NCBI RefSeq assembly: GCF_020379485.1
Contig: NC_063446.1
Span: forward strand, 12,943,597 to 13,007,596
Direction: 5' to 3'
Source of the DNA: Brassica napus
Lineage: Eukaryota; Streptophyta; Magnoliopsida; Brassicales; Brassicaceae
DNA: 64,000 nt
Part shown: positions 1 through 11,510 of the stretch, in pieces
Numbering within the stretch: the stretch's first letter is position 1
Layout: each line of letters starts with the position of its first letter
Program-made: the position numbers and the translations under genes
Notes under the pieces: model-generated
Database searches by the model: none
What the model was told of the DNA's origin: nothing
What the model saw: the letters and a program-made list of their open reading frames with translations, nothing else

Positions 1-1084
1 CTCTCACCTGTATATTTGGGAGATAATCACGAGAAGACACGCTGTGCTCACTCTGTAACCAAAACGTGGATAATACGTAGCAGACGATTAACTTGTCTGT
101 GACCATGTCAAGAACAGCTCCAAATGTAGACACTGAAAGGGGAAGAAGACAAGATACGTGTGTCAAGTTAGAATTTGCTGTTAAGTTAGAATATATCCGA
201 CTACATGAAACTCAAAACTAGTAAGTAGTAACATAAACGTCAGGAACTTATGAGCAAACCATAAGAACCAAACAACGCAACAAGTGGTTCGTAAATTCAA
301 CCAAGGTCTCATTGTTCGCATTGTCAAAAGAACCTGTTTCCTTCTCAAGTGTCAATTTAGCTCGTAAATTCAACCAAGGTCTCATTGTCTTTTACGTATT
401 TACGCATTTCCCTTGTTGGGTTCTCATGAAGTTTGTTCCTTTACTCTTACCGTCGCCTAGGTACAGTGTTCATTGCTCAGGTCTTGTTGTTATCTTGCCA
501 CACACATAAAGTAAGTTTTACCTAGCAAATCTATTTTCTCTGAGCTCCCCATGTTATTATTCCGGTTTAATCCGATTCTCAAGCAACCGTTGGATTGTGG
601 ACACTGCTAGAAAAACTCAGAGAAGACGGTCCTATGACACTGAAGAAGTAGATCACTCTTTCTTCAATTATCATTCCACAATGAAGTATTTCCAAGATTG
701 TCTATGGTATGGTGCATGCAACCATGTTCTTATATAACTAGTGTTTAGTTGCCACCATGATATATACTTACTCTTGCCCTAGATCCGCCCATTTATATAT
801 ATTGCAACACAAACCATCTACTATATAAAGGGATACTAAGAGCATCAGGAAATGAAAAAATGCAAAGGCACAATACATATTTGATTAGATTTTTATCATG
901 CCACCACGGTACATATTTGCAGTTACCATGCCACGGTTAAGATGCCATGCCACAGTTAAGACCCTATATCTTCTAGAGGTAAGATGTGACGAAGGAATGT
1001 AAATGTACTATATCCAAAGAATAACAAAACGCAAATCCAAAGCCTAAAAGTGCTCTCTTCTTTTACTAACGATCAGGTGAACCA
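1..1084. other. Intergenic, no gene seen
   Basis: No exon-like open frame is seen; the short open frames lack recognisable protein features. The stretch lies 3' of the LOB-domain gene. A short motif is repeated near 290-330 and 360-390 (TCGTAAATTCAACCAAGGTC in both). A Helitron-like 5' motif, TCTACTATATAAAGGG, occurs near 817, but no matching 3' end could be assigned to it. Confidence 0.5.
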
Positions 1085-1990
1085 TTACGCAACCTCCTTG
1101 TCGGTCTCAGAGTTCGTCTGCTTGTCCTGCGGTGGCAGTGGTAGAGAAGCCTGTGTAGTGTTGGACAACAGAAACTCAGCAAACTCAGAATCGAGGCCAG
1201 CCCTCCACAACTCAAACTCAGCATCGTCTTGATCATGTTGCAAGCCTCTCCCTATATCTTCCGTGAAACCTTGAGACCCCATGTGTTGCTGATTTTCAAA
1301 CGCAAAACCCCTTTGCTGCTGCCTATCAAACGTGAAGCCACTTTGTTGTTGCAGAGAATGCTGTATAGTGTTGGACAACATGGCCTCAAGCCCAACATCG
1401 CTTTGACCATGTTGCAAGCCTCTCACTATGTCTTGCGGGAAACCTTGATAACTCATGGGTTGCTGAGTTTCAAACGCAAAACCGCTTTGTTGCTGCGTGT
1501 CAAACGTGAAACCCCTTTCTTGAGTTTGAGGACCCGTGTGATGCTGCGTTTCAAACGCGGAACGCATCTCTTGCGGCGTAGGCTGCGTTTCAAACGCGGA
1601 ACCACTTTGTTGCTGATCCATCTGCTGCGTAGGCTGCATTTGAACTAAACCTTGATAACCTATCTGAAGCGCGAGTTGATCCCTGAGTGAATCGTTTTCT
1701 TGTCGAAGCATAACTATCTCTTGTTCTTTGAGGAAGAGGCGGTAGACGCACCCGTAGATGGGGTCTTTGATTCTGGCTCGAGCCTCGTACACAAGTGTGA
1801 AAACAACCGCTTCACGCTGACCAAAGTCTACTGCATTGAGCATCTTCTTCACGTTGGACGACCCAAACACATGGTGCACACACTGGAACTTTTCAAGCTC
1901 TTGCGGAGGGAAGAAAGGTGCAAAGACACATGATTCTGTGCATTTTTTATTCAGAAGCCTGCATGCTCCACATCGTGGTCTCTGCGCCAT
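1085..1990 (-). CDS. LOB-domain (LBD/ASL) transcription factor
   Basis: This is an intronless 301-aa frame beginning with an ATG at 1990. Residues 7-21 hold the zinc-binding-like C-block of the LOB family, CGACRLLNKKCTESC, with the diagnostic CX2CX6CX3C spacing. A GAS-like block follows (FGSSNVKKML, about residues 43-52), and a hydrophobic/charged stretch near 80-105 could be the coiled coil. LBD proteins are plant-specific nuclear DNA-binding regulators. The C-terminal two thirds are unusual: rich in Gln, with repeated modules of the type QQQSGFAFETQQ. A likely 5'UTR intron spans 1993-2140 (GTACGT...CTATAG on the minus strand). Which family member it is cannot be told from the sequence alone. 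The divergent, repeat-rich tail suggests one of the fast-evolving class members. Confidence 0.88.
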   Translation of the reverse strand: MAQRPRCGACRLLNKKCTESCVFAPFFPPQELEKFQCVHHVFGSSNVKKMLNAVDFGQREAVVFTLVYEARARIKDPIYGCVYRLFLKEQEIVMLRQENDSLRDQLALQIGYQGLVQMQPTQQMDQQQSGSAFETQPTPQEMRSAFETQHHTGPQTQERGFTFDTQQQSGFAFETQQPMSYQGFPQDIVRGLQHGQSDVGLEAMLSNTIQHSLQQQSGFTFDRQQQRGFAFENQQHMGSQGFTEDIGRGLQHDQDDAEFELWRAGLDSEFAEFLLSNTTQASLPLPPQDKQTNSETDKEVA

Positions 1991-1992
1991 AT

Positions 1993-2140
1993 CTATAGAA
2001 AGAAGACAAAGATTATGTTTCTTTATGGTAATTAAACGAATCGACGAAGATAACCTAATGAATAATAAGATCTACTAATCCACGCATGAACCAAACTATA
2101 TATGAACAGATCATATATCTAAGGAAGAAACGAAACGTAC
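1993..2140 (-). other. Probable 5'UTR intron of the LOB-domain gene
   Basis: On the minus strand, GTCGAG|GTACGT reads as a donor at 2140 and TTCTATAG|ATATGG as an acceptor just 2 nt before the start codon. This would place a 148-bp intron in the leader. Transcript data are needed to confirm it. Confidence 0.45.
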
Positions 2141-2319
2141 CTCGACTCAGTATTATTCAGATGTTTCTGTGTGAGCTCCCAGTGCCTTAAGCTCCAAGAA
2201 AACGAAAGATAATAAAAAACGAAAGAGAAAAAGGAGCGCGCTTCAGTTATTATAACGTTGAGATTAGTTGGTGTAGCATTTACAACCGTCGGATCCTTTT
2301 TTTTTTCTTTGTGCAACCA

Positions 2320-3330
2320 CGTGCGTGGATTAGAGCATGATTATCCTAATGCTCATCTTAGGGTCTATTGTGATTTCTTTAATAGTATTAAACTAGCGGA
2401 ATGAATATTATATATAAATTATTTTTAAGTATTATATATTTTTTACATATTATGAAATAATAAATATATATTGAATAATTAAAAATTTAGTAACTATTAC
2501 GTATATAATTAAATTGGTACAAATACTTAAATAAATTTTATTAATCCAGACAAACATTTTTTATTTATTTTATATGGTGTAAAATTAAGTTTAAATGATA
2601 TTAACATAGATTTATAGTACATTTTTTATATTAACATCTGTTAAAAAATATTTTATATTCATATTATTTTTGATCATTTGTATTTCTTTATAACATATTT
2701 TTTAAATCAATGATAACAATAAAAAATTGTGGGATGTTTAATAGTTTAATAATTTATAATTGTAAAAACATTCAATGCAAAGTTTAAAATCTAAATATTA
2801 AGTTGTTAATAATTGTTCAAAATGTTTATCAAAAAAATTCAAAGCAAATTCGAAATTAAAATACTTATGTATTTTATATGGTATATAATTTATTTTTAAA
2901 AAAAATATTAATATACATATATATATATATAATATTTATTAAATGAGATTTCCTACTTATGTAATTTCGTAATCATTTGTATCTTGTTATAACATAAATT
3001 TTAAACCATAGATCACAAAAATTTCAATGTGAGATTTTTAACAACTTTAGTCATTTACATTTGTTTTTAAAAATTCAAAATATAACATATAGAAAAAGAT
3101 CTAAATTTTTATTATATAGTTTATGTGGTTGTTTAATTTATTTTAATAAGTTAAAATTTTAAAAAATGATAGATAATAGACTATTTTTTATCAAATCTTT
3201 ATTATTCAAAATCATTAATTGTCATATATACTTTAGCCACATTAGGTAATTCTGTGATTTTTATTTAAGGAAACAATGAAAAACATTTATGATTAATTTA
3301 TGGTTAGTTTAATAAAAAGTGTATTATATA
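2320..3330. other. AT-rich intergenic stretch
   Basis: Very AT-rich DNA with no exon-like open frame, upstream of the LOB-domain gene. It probably consists of decayed repeats. Nothing more specific is visible. Confidence 0.5.
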
Positions 3331-4265
3331 TTTATATGAACCAACATATTTTTCTAAGGATTCTAAGAATTGGTGTGGTGATGACATGTGGCTACAAAAA
3401 TATGTTGTAATGCTTCTTTTTTAATATATAGGGGATAATAAATGTGAGGTTAAAAAACCTAATCAAGAGACCCGAATATTTAGCACCTCCAATTCAAGTC
3501 TCTTATTTTGGGGTTCTTAAAAAAAAAAATTAAAAGATAAATTTTTTTATAAAATAAAACATTATAAAAGATAACATTTTAAACATAGATTTAAATATAA
3601 AACTTTAAAACAAAGATTAGTAAAAATACAATAAAAATAGAAAGATGCATCTGAGATCAGTTGTTGTCTTCATCACGTCCAAATTTAAACCATACATGTT
3701 CAACCAAATCATCTTTCAGTTGTTGATGCATTTGTCTTTCACGAATTTTAGTCTGAACATCCATCATATTGGCGACATTTCTAGAGATATCTGTAGAATA
3801 CGTGAGATCCACATGTGAAGTTCCAGTGTCTTCTCTTTGTTGGAACTCTGAAACATCAAATTGAGTGTATCGATCTCGTTCGTCTTCTACTATCATATCA
3901 TAGAGTATGATACATGCTCTCATAATCTTTCTAATTTTGACTTTATCCCCAAAAAATGCTGGATTTTTAACAATGGCAAAGCGATCTTGCAAGATTCCAA
4001 AAGTACGCTCGACATCTTTTCAGACAGATTCTTGACGTTGCGCAAATAAAACTGCTTTCGACCCTTGTGGTATTGGAATAGATTGGATAAAAGTTGTCCT
4101 AGAATATTGCCCTTTCTAAGCGGTGGGACAATTCTTCCACTTCCAATGCATACAATCGATGCTTCCTATCATCCCGGGAAATCCACGATGCTCGCCAATA
4201 TCAAGAAGACGTTGAAGATCAGCCGAGACAGAATCGAACCGACAAATCAAATCAAACATGCGATC
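3331..4265 (-). pseudogene. PIF/Harbinger transposase fragment, copy 1 (decayed)
   Basis: Translation on the minus strand gives classic plant Harbinger (ALP1-like, DDE_4) pieces: GMIGSIDCMHWKWKNCP around 4170, then a jump to FIQSIP, then DVERTFGILQDRFAIVKNP near 4000 (containing the E of the DDE triad), and a C-terminal tail to 3657. The segment between NCP and FIQSIP, about 100 residues in intact relatives including the second Asp, is missing. The frame also has in-frame stops, including TGA at the codon before KDVERTFG. It is non-functional. The flanking sequence from 3331 is shared with the second copy at 5925. Confidence 0.8.
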
Positions 4266-4499
4266 AGAACAAGAAGAAGCCTAATCAAAGACATGCATGA
4301 GTGAAGAACACAAGAGTAGCTTTCGCTTTGAGGAGAGTCAGAGAGATATAGAGGACCGTCGCCGTCGAGGAGAGCCACGACGAGGGAGAGAATCACCGAT
4401 TCCCTTCGTCGATGACATCCACGGAGGCAGACGGAGCCGTTTCGTCGAGGAGCCACCGAGAGAGACAGAGTCGCTGTTTGAATCGCACAGAGAGAACTT

Positions 4500-4690
<191 letters not shown>

Positions 4691-4798
4691 AAGACTATCG
4701 GGCCTCTTTCCTCTCACACGCCTGCACGTGTCCTTTAAGAGATGCCTCTTCACTCCCCCTAATTAAGACATGGTTCTTACACAATTAACTTAAGAGAA

Positions 4799-4820
4799 CC
4801 CCCCCCCCCCCCCCCCCCCC
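4799..4820. repeat. poly-C homopolymer
   Basis: A run of about 22 cytosines soon after the GA microsatellite. Its length is likely to be unreliable in any assembly. Confidence 0.9.
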
Positions 4821-5159
4821 AAATACCGCGATAATTGTGCTCTTATAATCTCCTCTCGAGATAAGTCCTCTTCCTCTAAACGCAAGCTAATTTTCATGGC
4901 TGATTTTAACCCCAATAGTATATAGGCGAATACCATAGAAAGCCCACGACGCCTAAACCCCCAATAGTAAATTTAACGGGCCTATGAAATACAGCCGATC
5001 AATACCCGAACTTAACCCAATACTGCTAGCCGAAACCGAAACACTTCCAATCCCACACATTTTAAAAACAGCAGCAGGTTCATGGCTTTCGACTCCAGTA
5101 TTAACCTGGTGTTCAGAAAAAAAAAGACTCCAGTATTAACCTTACCATATCGTAATTAA

Positions 5160-5400
5160 CTTTTTTTTTTGTTATCCCTAGAGACACCATCTATTAAGTT
5201 ATATTTGGTAGACTACGTACCATCTTGGGGGATCAGTAATCAACATTATAATGAGGCAGTTTCAAGGCTCCTCAGCGCGCCACGTCAACATTTTGTGGGC
5301 CCCACTTTTAAAAAAAGTGAAAAAATGTCAAGCCCATGGTTTGAACCGGGTTATTGACATATAAACACCAACATTTATACCACTAGACTAAAGAATACTT
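5160..5400 (-). repeat. tRNA-derived SINE-like relic
   Basis: On the minus strand, an A-box-like TAGTCTAGTGGTA (about 5380) is followed about 43 nt later by a B-box-like GGTTCAAACC (about 5340). This is the internal RNA polymerase III promoter layout of tRNA-derived SINEs. The downstream end at about 5160-5170 is a T-run on the plus strand, which is a poly-A tail on the minus strand. No clear target-site duplication was found, so the ends are approximate. Confidence 0.5.
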
Positions 5401-5924
5401 TGTACATTGATGGCCGAAACTAATATATATTTATGAAGGTCGTTTTAATAATGTCCCACAAATAAATAAAATGATTTACAAATCACGTTTTCTATTATTT
5501 ACTGATTGATTTGTGGGCTTATTTTTTAAATTCGCTAGCCCATCTATTACATCAGCGTATACATTTGATTAAAGCTTAAGCCTATCTTAATAAACCATAA
5601 AACTGGTCATAAAAAGCCTGCAAGTCGTCAGCTCTTCGTCTTCGACTGAGACCTAAAGTTTTCCCAATCCTGAACCTCCCCTCCAATACACATACGCTAC
5701 TGTCTAAACTTCTCCAATCAAATCCATGGAACTCTTAGTCTCCCTCTATCTCTTCATCTCCCCCTCTTTACACACACCATCAAAAACGCTAGCGTCTCAT
5801 AACTGATACGAACGGCTTCGCTATATATAGGTCATGCTAGATCTAGGAGTCCAACCTCTCATATCTACCAGCACTGTCTTTTTTCAATTGTTGAGCATGT
5901 CTGTCTCTGATGCTTTTTTTTATA
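5401..5924. other. Intergenic, no gene seen
   Basis: No supported coding region. A CT-rich stretch at about 5640-5800 resembles leader or promoter DNA, but no gene follows it. Confidence 0.4.
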
Positions 5925-6870
5925 TATTTATACTGACCAACATATTTTTCTAAGGATTCTAAGAAATTGTGTGGTGATGACATGTGACTACAAAAATATG
6001 TTGTAATGCTTCTCTTTTAATATATAGGGGATAATAAATGTGAGGTTAAAAAACCTAATCAAGAGACCCGAATATTTAGCACCTCCAATTCAAGTCTCTT
6101 ATTTTGGGGTTCTTAAAGTAAAAATTAAAAGATAAATTTTTTTATTAAATAAAACATTATAAAAGATAACATTTTAAACATAGATTTAAATATAAAACTT
6201 TAAAACAAAGATTAGTAAAAAATACAATAAAAATAGAAAGATGCATCTGAGATCAGTTGTTGTCTTCATCACGTCCAAATTTAAATCATACATGTTCGAC
6301 CAAATCATCTTTCAGTTGTTGATGCATTTTTCTATCACGAATTCTAGTCCGAACATCCATCATATTGGCGACATTTGTAGGGATATCTGTAGAATACGTG
6401 AGATCCACATGTGAAGTTCAAGTGTCTTCTCTTTGTTAGAACTCTGAAACATCAAATTGAGTGTATCCATCTCGTTCGTCTTCTACTATCATATTATAGA
6501 GTATGATACATGCTCTCATAATCTTTGTAATTTTGACTTTATCCCAAAAAAATGCTGGATTTTTAACAATGGCAAAGCGAGCTTGCAAGATTCCAAAAAT
6601 ACACTCGACATCTTTTCAGACAGCTTCTTGACGTTGCGCAAATAAAACTGCTTTCGGTCATTGGAATAGATTGGATAAAAGTTACCCATTTCGAGTAAAT
6701 ACCATCGGTGAGATAGTAAGTCATATGATACTCTATTCCATTGACAGAGTAAGTGACTTGCGGAGCTTGACCCTTTAATAGTACAGATATAAACTCAGAC
6801 ATTCTACACACACAATTACTCGTTCCCTCTTTCTCACATTTCATACTACATTTTGATTTTCTCACCTACA
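5925..6870 (-). pseudogene. PIF/Harbinger transposase fragment, copy 2 (decayed)
   Basis: This is a direct-orientation relative of 3331-4070 with the same left flank and the same C-terminal transposase part. It keeps a different portion of the middle: YYLTDGIYSKWVTFIQSIP near 6700, which carries a DDE-type Asp in LTDGIY, but lacks the N-terminal GSIDCMHW block. The same in-frame TGA precedes KDVE as in copy 1. It is not functional. The two copies together represent different deletion derivatives of one family. Confidence 0.78.
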
Positions 6871-6949
6871 ATAGCATATATGGTATTCCCTTCATAACAA
6901 TACAAGAAACTACAATCTGAAAACTACAATAACACATGTATTTGTCATT

Positions 6950-6981
6950 ATCCATGCGCTTGCGCGGAGCTACACCTCTAG
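6950..6981 (+). mobile_element. Possible Helitron 3' terminus
   Basis: A short palindrome, GCGCTTGCGC, is followed 12 nt later by CTAG and then T. This matches the hairpin plus CTRR end of Helitrons. No partner 5' end could be assigned, so only the terminus is annotated. Confidence 0.45.
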
Positions 6982-7003
6982 TATTATAGTAATATTTAAA
7001 CAC

Positions 7004-7104
7004 AAGCTCAGTCCGGATGACATGGCATCTTGGTTGGTTCACAATATTTTGCCCATGTGGCAGGGTTTAGAAAGGAGGGATTTAGTCTCTTTTATATAGT
7101 AGGA
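7004..7104 (-). mobile_element. Truncated Helitron 5' end
   Basis: Read on the minus strand from 7104, it starts TCCTACTATATAAAAG and matches the first roughly 105 bp of the Helitron at 8998 with only about two mismatches. It sits in inverted orientation and is cut short at about 7004. The 5' TC preceded by A fits Helitron insertion at an AT dinucleotide. Confidence 0.7.
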
Positions 7105-8997
7105 TATTTAAATATTCTAAATAAATTACACACTAACTAAAGCATCATGGTTGCACTAGGGTTTATATTCTTTATTGGAAAAATTTTGGTCAATTTGATA
7201 TTAATTTTTTTTATTTTAAAATTTTGATTGAGTATAATTTCATTTCATTTAAAGTATTTAGTAAACTTTGAAACTGATAGAATAAGTTATTCACATCATT
7301 TCATTATGAACGTTCTTTCATTATATAATTGATAATTCCGTTACAACTTTAGAGAAAGAGTTTGGCTATTTCATTCTGTTTCCAGTGTTCTTCATGCATA
7401 CATGTATATTAGAATTTACCAACAATAAATTATGTAAACAAGAAATATATTTTTGTAAAATAATTATATCTTACATGTGAAGATGCCAATTTTTTATTTT
7501 ATTGTTTGGATCTAGGCTCGAGTGTCTAAGCAAAAGAGATTTGAGTTTGGCCATGAATTAGTAACTGAAGACCTGGGAAAGAAGGAAAGAGAGAGGGATG
7601 AGTAAAAGAGGCAAACTACGTCTTTAATCCATATGTAAAAGTGACTAAAGAAGCTTCCCAACGCTAAAGCCAAAGGCGATTTGGATGCCTGCGCTTTTGT
7701 GTTTCATTTTTTTGGTTATAAATTTCAATTTCTTAAGACCATAACACGCATAAGTTTTTTCTTTTAACTGTCAAACCGAAAAAGCAAACGAAGAGTGTTT
7801 AGGTGTCGTCAGGTAGATCTTGTTCATTGTGAAAGTCGATCGTTTTGAGATTACTAGGTGTTTAAGCATGTACAAGATAGATCATTCATTCTTCATTCGT
7901 TTTATCCCACCAACCATTATTGATGAAGTCATCACAGGTGCTCCTGAGATCAATCTCCAGTCATGATTAGACTGTTCAACAATCTCTAAGTGAATGTGAA
8001 CACAAACCTAGAACTCCAATGTATAATATCATATTGCAGCTGGGTTTATATTATGTTTTGATATCATAACTGATATTTAAACTAGTAGATGTGGTTGGTC
8101 AAATACGTGCTATCCAGAGCTCTGACCTCACCAAAAATATAATTCGAGTCGTGATTCGTCTCCTCATTGATCCGTAAAAAATAATCAGCACACAATTCTC
8201 TTTATATTACTGTATATATTGTGCTAACATCAATGATCAAAGATATTTCCTACCCAAGATCTGTTGTTGTTTATTTATCTCCCTTACTTATCAAACTAAT
8301 TTCACACAAACCTTTTTTTTTACAGCTTAAAAGAAACCACAACAGTCTCAAACAATCAAAACACCAAAAACTAGAATCCAAAAAAGACGAATCATTAATG
8401 ATCACATCTCTTTTTGTCTAATCTTACAAATAAACTTCAAAACAAATATACCAACCAATCACCTGAACTAAAATTCAACGAAACATACATCGAGTCAGCA
8501 AAAAAAAATACAAACTACACGGCTAGCTAGCTATTTAACAATTTACAAACTTACTTTCACAGATGCTTACGAAGAAGACGAAGACGACAACCAAGATCAG
8601 TAAAATCACCTAAACGAAAAAGCAGAAAAAGTTACGAACTCTGATAAATACAACTAACAACAATTTTTGTTTACATATTACCCATCAAATAAAAGTGAAA
8701 TAAACACATGCACACCAAGAGATAGAAGAGACAATCCCGACAGCCACAAAAGCGGCAACACCATCTCAACCTGCTCACTCCTCTTGTCTTATGAAAATAG
8801 CTTACATGCCGAATGTCAAAAGGCCAATGCTATTGTATTCTTATGAGAAATACATAAATTCGTTTAAAACTCATTAAGGCCTAAATACTCAGATTTGTCA
8901 TTCATTTTATTGTTATTTCTACAAGTATTCATGTATTTGTTTTAAAGGTTCGGTAAAAGCAACAATTTTTTTTAAAAAAAACATATAACAAACATAA
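7105..8997. other. Intergenic, no gene seen
   Basis: AT-rich sequence with no exon series or recognisable protein. Short open frames near 8221-8421 have no protein-like features. Confidence 0.45.
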
Positions 8998-9914
8998 TCC
9001 TACTATATAAAAGGGACTAAATCCCTCCTTTCTAAACCCTGCCACATGGGCAAAATATTGTGAACCAACCAAGATGCCATGTCATCCGGACTGGGCTTGT
9101 GTTTAAAAAAAAAATTATTTTCAGAGCCCATTCGACCCATCTCGAAGCCCATTCCCGAGCCACTCTCTCATAAGCAAAATCCCGTGTTCTAAATACCCCG
9201 TGTTAAATTTTTTAAAACACTCATATCTTAGAAACAGTTTAGAAAATATTTTTATATAAATATTTTTTTCTTGAATAATATTTAATTATAATTTTTTGTA
9301 TCTTTTTAACTTTTATAATAAAAATATTATTTTGAGATAGCAACAAAATATATATAAGAATTATCTTATTTTTAAAACTTTTGATAATTTTATTATATTA
9401 TTTTAGAATCAATTATTTAATATTAATATAACATATAAACTTTATATGATTAAAATAAATTCGTTTTTAATTATATATAAAATTCATTAAGGGTATTGTT
9501 TTAATTAACACATTATCGAATCAGTTAAAAATTAATAATAAATCAATGACCTATCTAAAATTCTAAAACCTAATAAAATATGACAAATAAGAAAAACAAA
9601 CTAAATTTTAATATAAATAGAAATTTAATATTACTAATATAAAATTCATTTCTTAATATATATATATATATAATATTAGTTAAGGGTATTTTTTAATTAA
9701 TAAATTAGTGACTTAGCTAAAAATAAATAATAAATAAATGATTTAGCTAAAACCTAATAAAAACATGACAAATAAGCTAATTTACTAAAATTATGGATAA
9801 TATAAAATATGATTGATTCTTTAATACAAAATTAAAATAAGTGTTTTGTTAAATAAAACATAAGTTTGCCGTATCGGTGTTACAAAAAAAACAATCATTA
9901 ATAGTGTCGTAGGA

Positions 9915-10500
9915 ATTATGTCTTTCCCATTAGCGAATAAAATTGAAGCAGAGTGTTGGAGGATAGCTCAACGTGTAGACGAGATTATGGAGATTGATAT
10001 GGGAGTTGAGATAACGGATACAATTGTTCCTCCGCAAAGAAACGCTCCTACTAGACATCCTGGATAAATGAAAGAGACATATCTGGACTTGGCTTTGTGT
10101 TAATGGATGGTGACTTTCCAATGCTGTTTGGAGCAAGGGCCGATATACACGCACCAAATCACCACTGCAAGCGGAAGCTGAAGGTTTGGTATGGGCAATG
10201 CAAGTGATACTGAAGTTTGGACACAGAGAGATGGTCTTTCAATCGACTGTGAACAACTGGTTATACTCATTCAAAAGGAGAAAGATTGGTCTACTTTGGA
10301 TTCGGAGCTCGACAAAATACAGGCTGTATCCAAAGAATTTTCTGAACTTTCAATTGCTTATATTCCTAGATCTTTAAAATTCCGTACGAATAGCCTAGCA
10401 AAAGGTGTCCGATCACGCGCATCTGGATCAGCTTTTGTAAACCCTTTTGCACCAAGTTGGCTAGCCCCACAAGCTAACATGAGGGTGCCAAAAAAGAGAA
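9915..10500 (+). pseudogene. Captured LINE-type RNase H fragment
   Basis: The plus-strand translation, with frameshifts, resembles the RNase H (RVT_3) domain common at the 3' end of Brassicaceae non-LTR retroelements and stand-alone RNase H-like genes. Pieces seen are ISGLGFVLMDGD, then a frameshift, HREMVFQS, then a frameshift, and DCEQLVILIQKEKDWSTLDS followed by IAYIPRSLKFRTNSLAKGVR. The first Asp region is degraded and at least two frameshifts are present. It is interrupted at 10513 by a MITE and appears to resume after 11063. It lies wholly within the Helitron, so it was probably captured by it or inserted in it. Confidence 0.75.
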
Positions 10501-10512
10501 TAAAGTTGAAAG

Positions 10513-11055
10513 TAGGCCTGGGTTCGCGGGTCAACCCGCCCCGCATGACCCGCCAACCCGCGGATCGTTTCTTTTTTTTTAGTTAAAATTTCGACCCGCT
10601 CAACCCGCAAAGAAATAAACTAATACCCGCATCCGCCCCGCTTTATTTTGCGGGTAACCCGCGGGACCCGTAGGTTATATTTTTAATTAAAAAAATAATT
10701 ATTTAATTATTTTTTCTATAAAATAATATATTTATAAGTAATTTTTATATTATTTTTAAAAATATTTAATTATTTTTAAAAAAAAATATTTTTTTTCTAA
10801 AAAAAAATCGAATTTTTCAAAAAAAAAATCGAATTTTTCAAAAAAAAAAGATTTTTTTTAATTTTTATTTTATTTTGCGGGTTGGCGGGTATCCGTAAAT
10901 CAAAATCCACCAACCCGCATCCGCCCCGCAAAAAATAGTCTTAACCCGCACCCGTACCCGCGACTTGATTTTTTTAAAACGCTCGACTCGCACCCGCCCC
11001 GCGGCGGGTCAAATGGGGCGGGCCCTGCGGGCTTTGATTTAAATTCCCAGGCCTA
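10513..11055. mobile_element. hAT-type MITE nested in the Helitron
   Basis: The termini are TAGGCCTGGG and CCCAGGCCTA, perfect 10-bp inverted repeats. They are flanked by an identical 8-bp direct repeat, GTTGAAAG (10505-10512 and 11056-11063). An 8-bp duplication is characteristic of hAT transposition. The interior is rich in GCGGGT/ACCCGC motifs at the two ends and has an AT-rich core. There is no coding capacity. Confidence 0.9.
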
Positions 11056-11510
11056 GTTGAAAGTGAAACTAAATATCCCAATGAACAAATTTATCAGAAG
11101 TCCATATTTATGTGGATGTCTATATGGGACAAACAATTTTTTTTAGACAATTATAGAATATAGTCACGAAAATCAATCCTAAAATATATAATTTAAAAAA
11201 AACCATTTAAACAAACCATCAAAATTTTCAATATTATACCAAATAAGAATATAAAGACCAACTATATTCTCTTCATGTATAATGTGTTGTGGTAAGATTC
11301 AAAAAAAATTAACTTACTTTACACTAAGGGAAAATTAGATTTTTAATTCCAAATTTACAGTAAAAACATAACATTTTATAAAACTAAACAATTGACATAA
11401 TAGTACAAAAATATGAAGAAAAAAAATCAAAATACTATCCGCGCGTGATGACAAAAAAAAAAAGATGACAAAAAAAAAACTATTCGCGCGTAGCGCGGAC
11501 AAAGACCTAG

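Larger units (their letters stand above)
8998..11510 (+). mobile_element. Non-autonomous Helitron
   Basis: The 5' end is TCCTACTATATAAAAGGG, preceded by A. The 3' end has a GC-rich hairpin, CGCGCGTAGCGCG (11485-11497), 9 nt before CTAG, followed by T. These are the hallmark Helitron ends: 5' TC, 3' hairpin plus CTRR, insertion between A and T without target duplication. No Rep/helicase coding is present, so mobilisation would depend on other copies. The interior holds AT-rich filler and a captured retroelement RNase H fragment split by a MITE. The near-perfect match of its 5' end to 7004-7104 suggests recent activity of the family. Confidence 0.82.
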
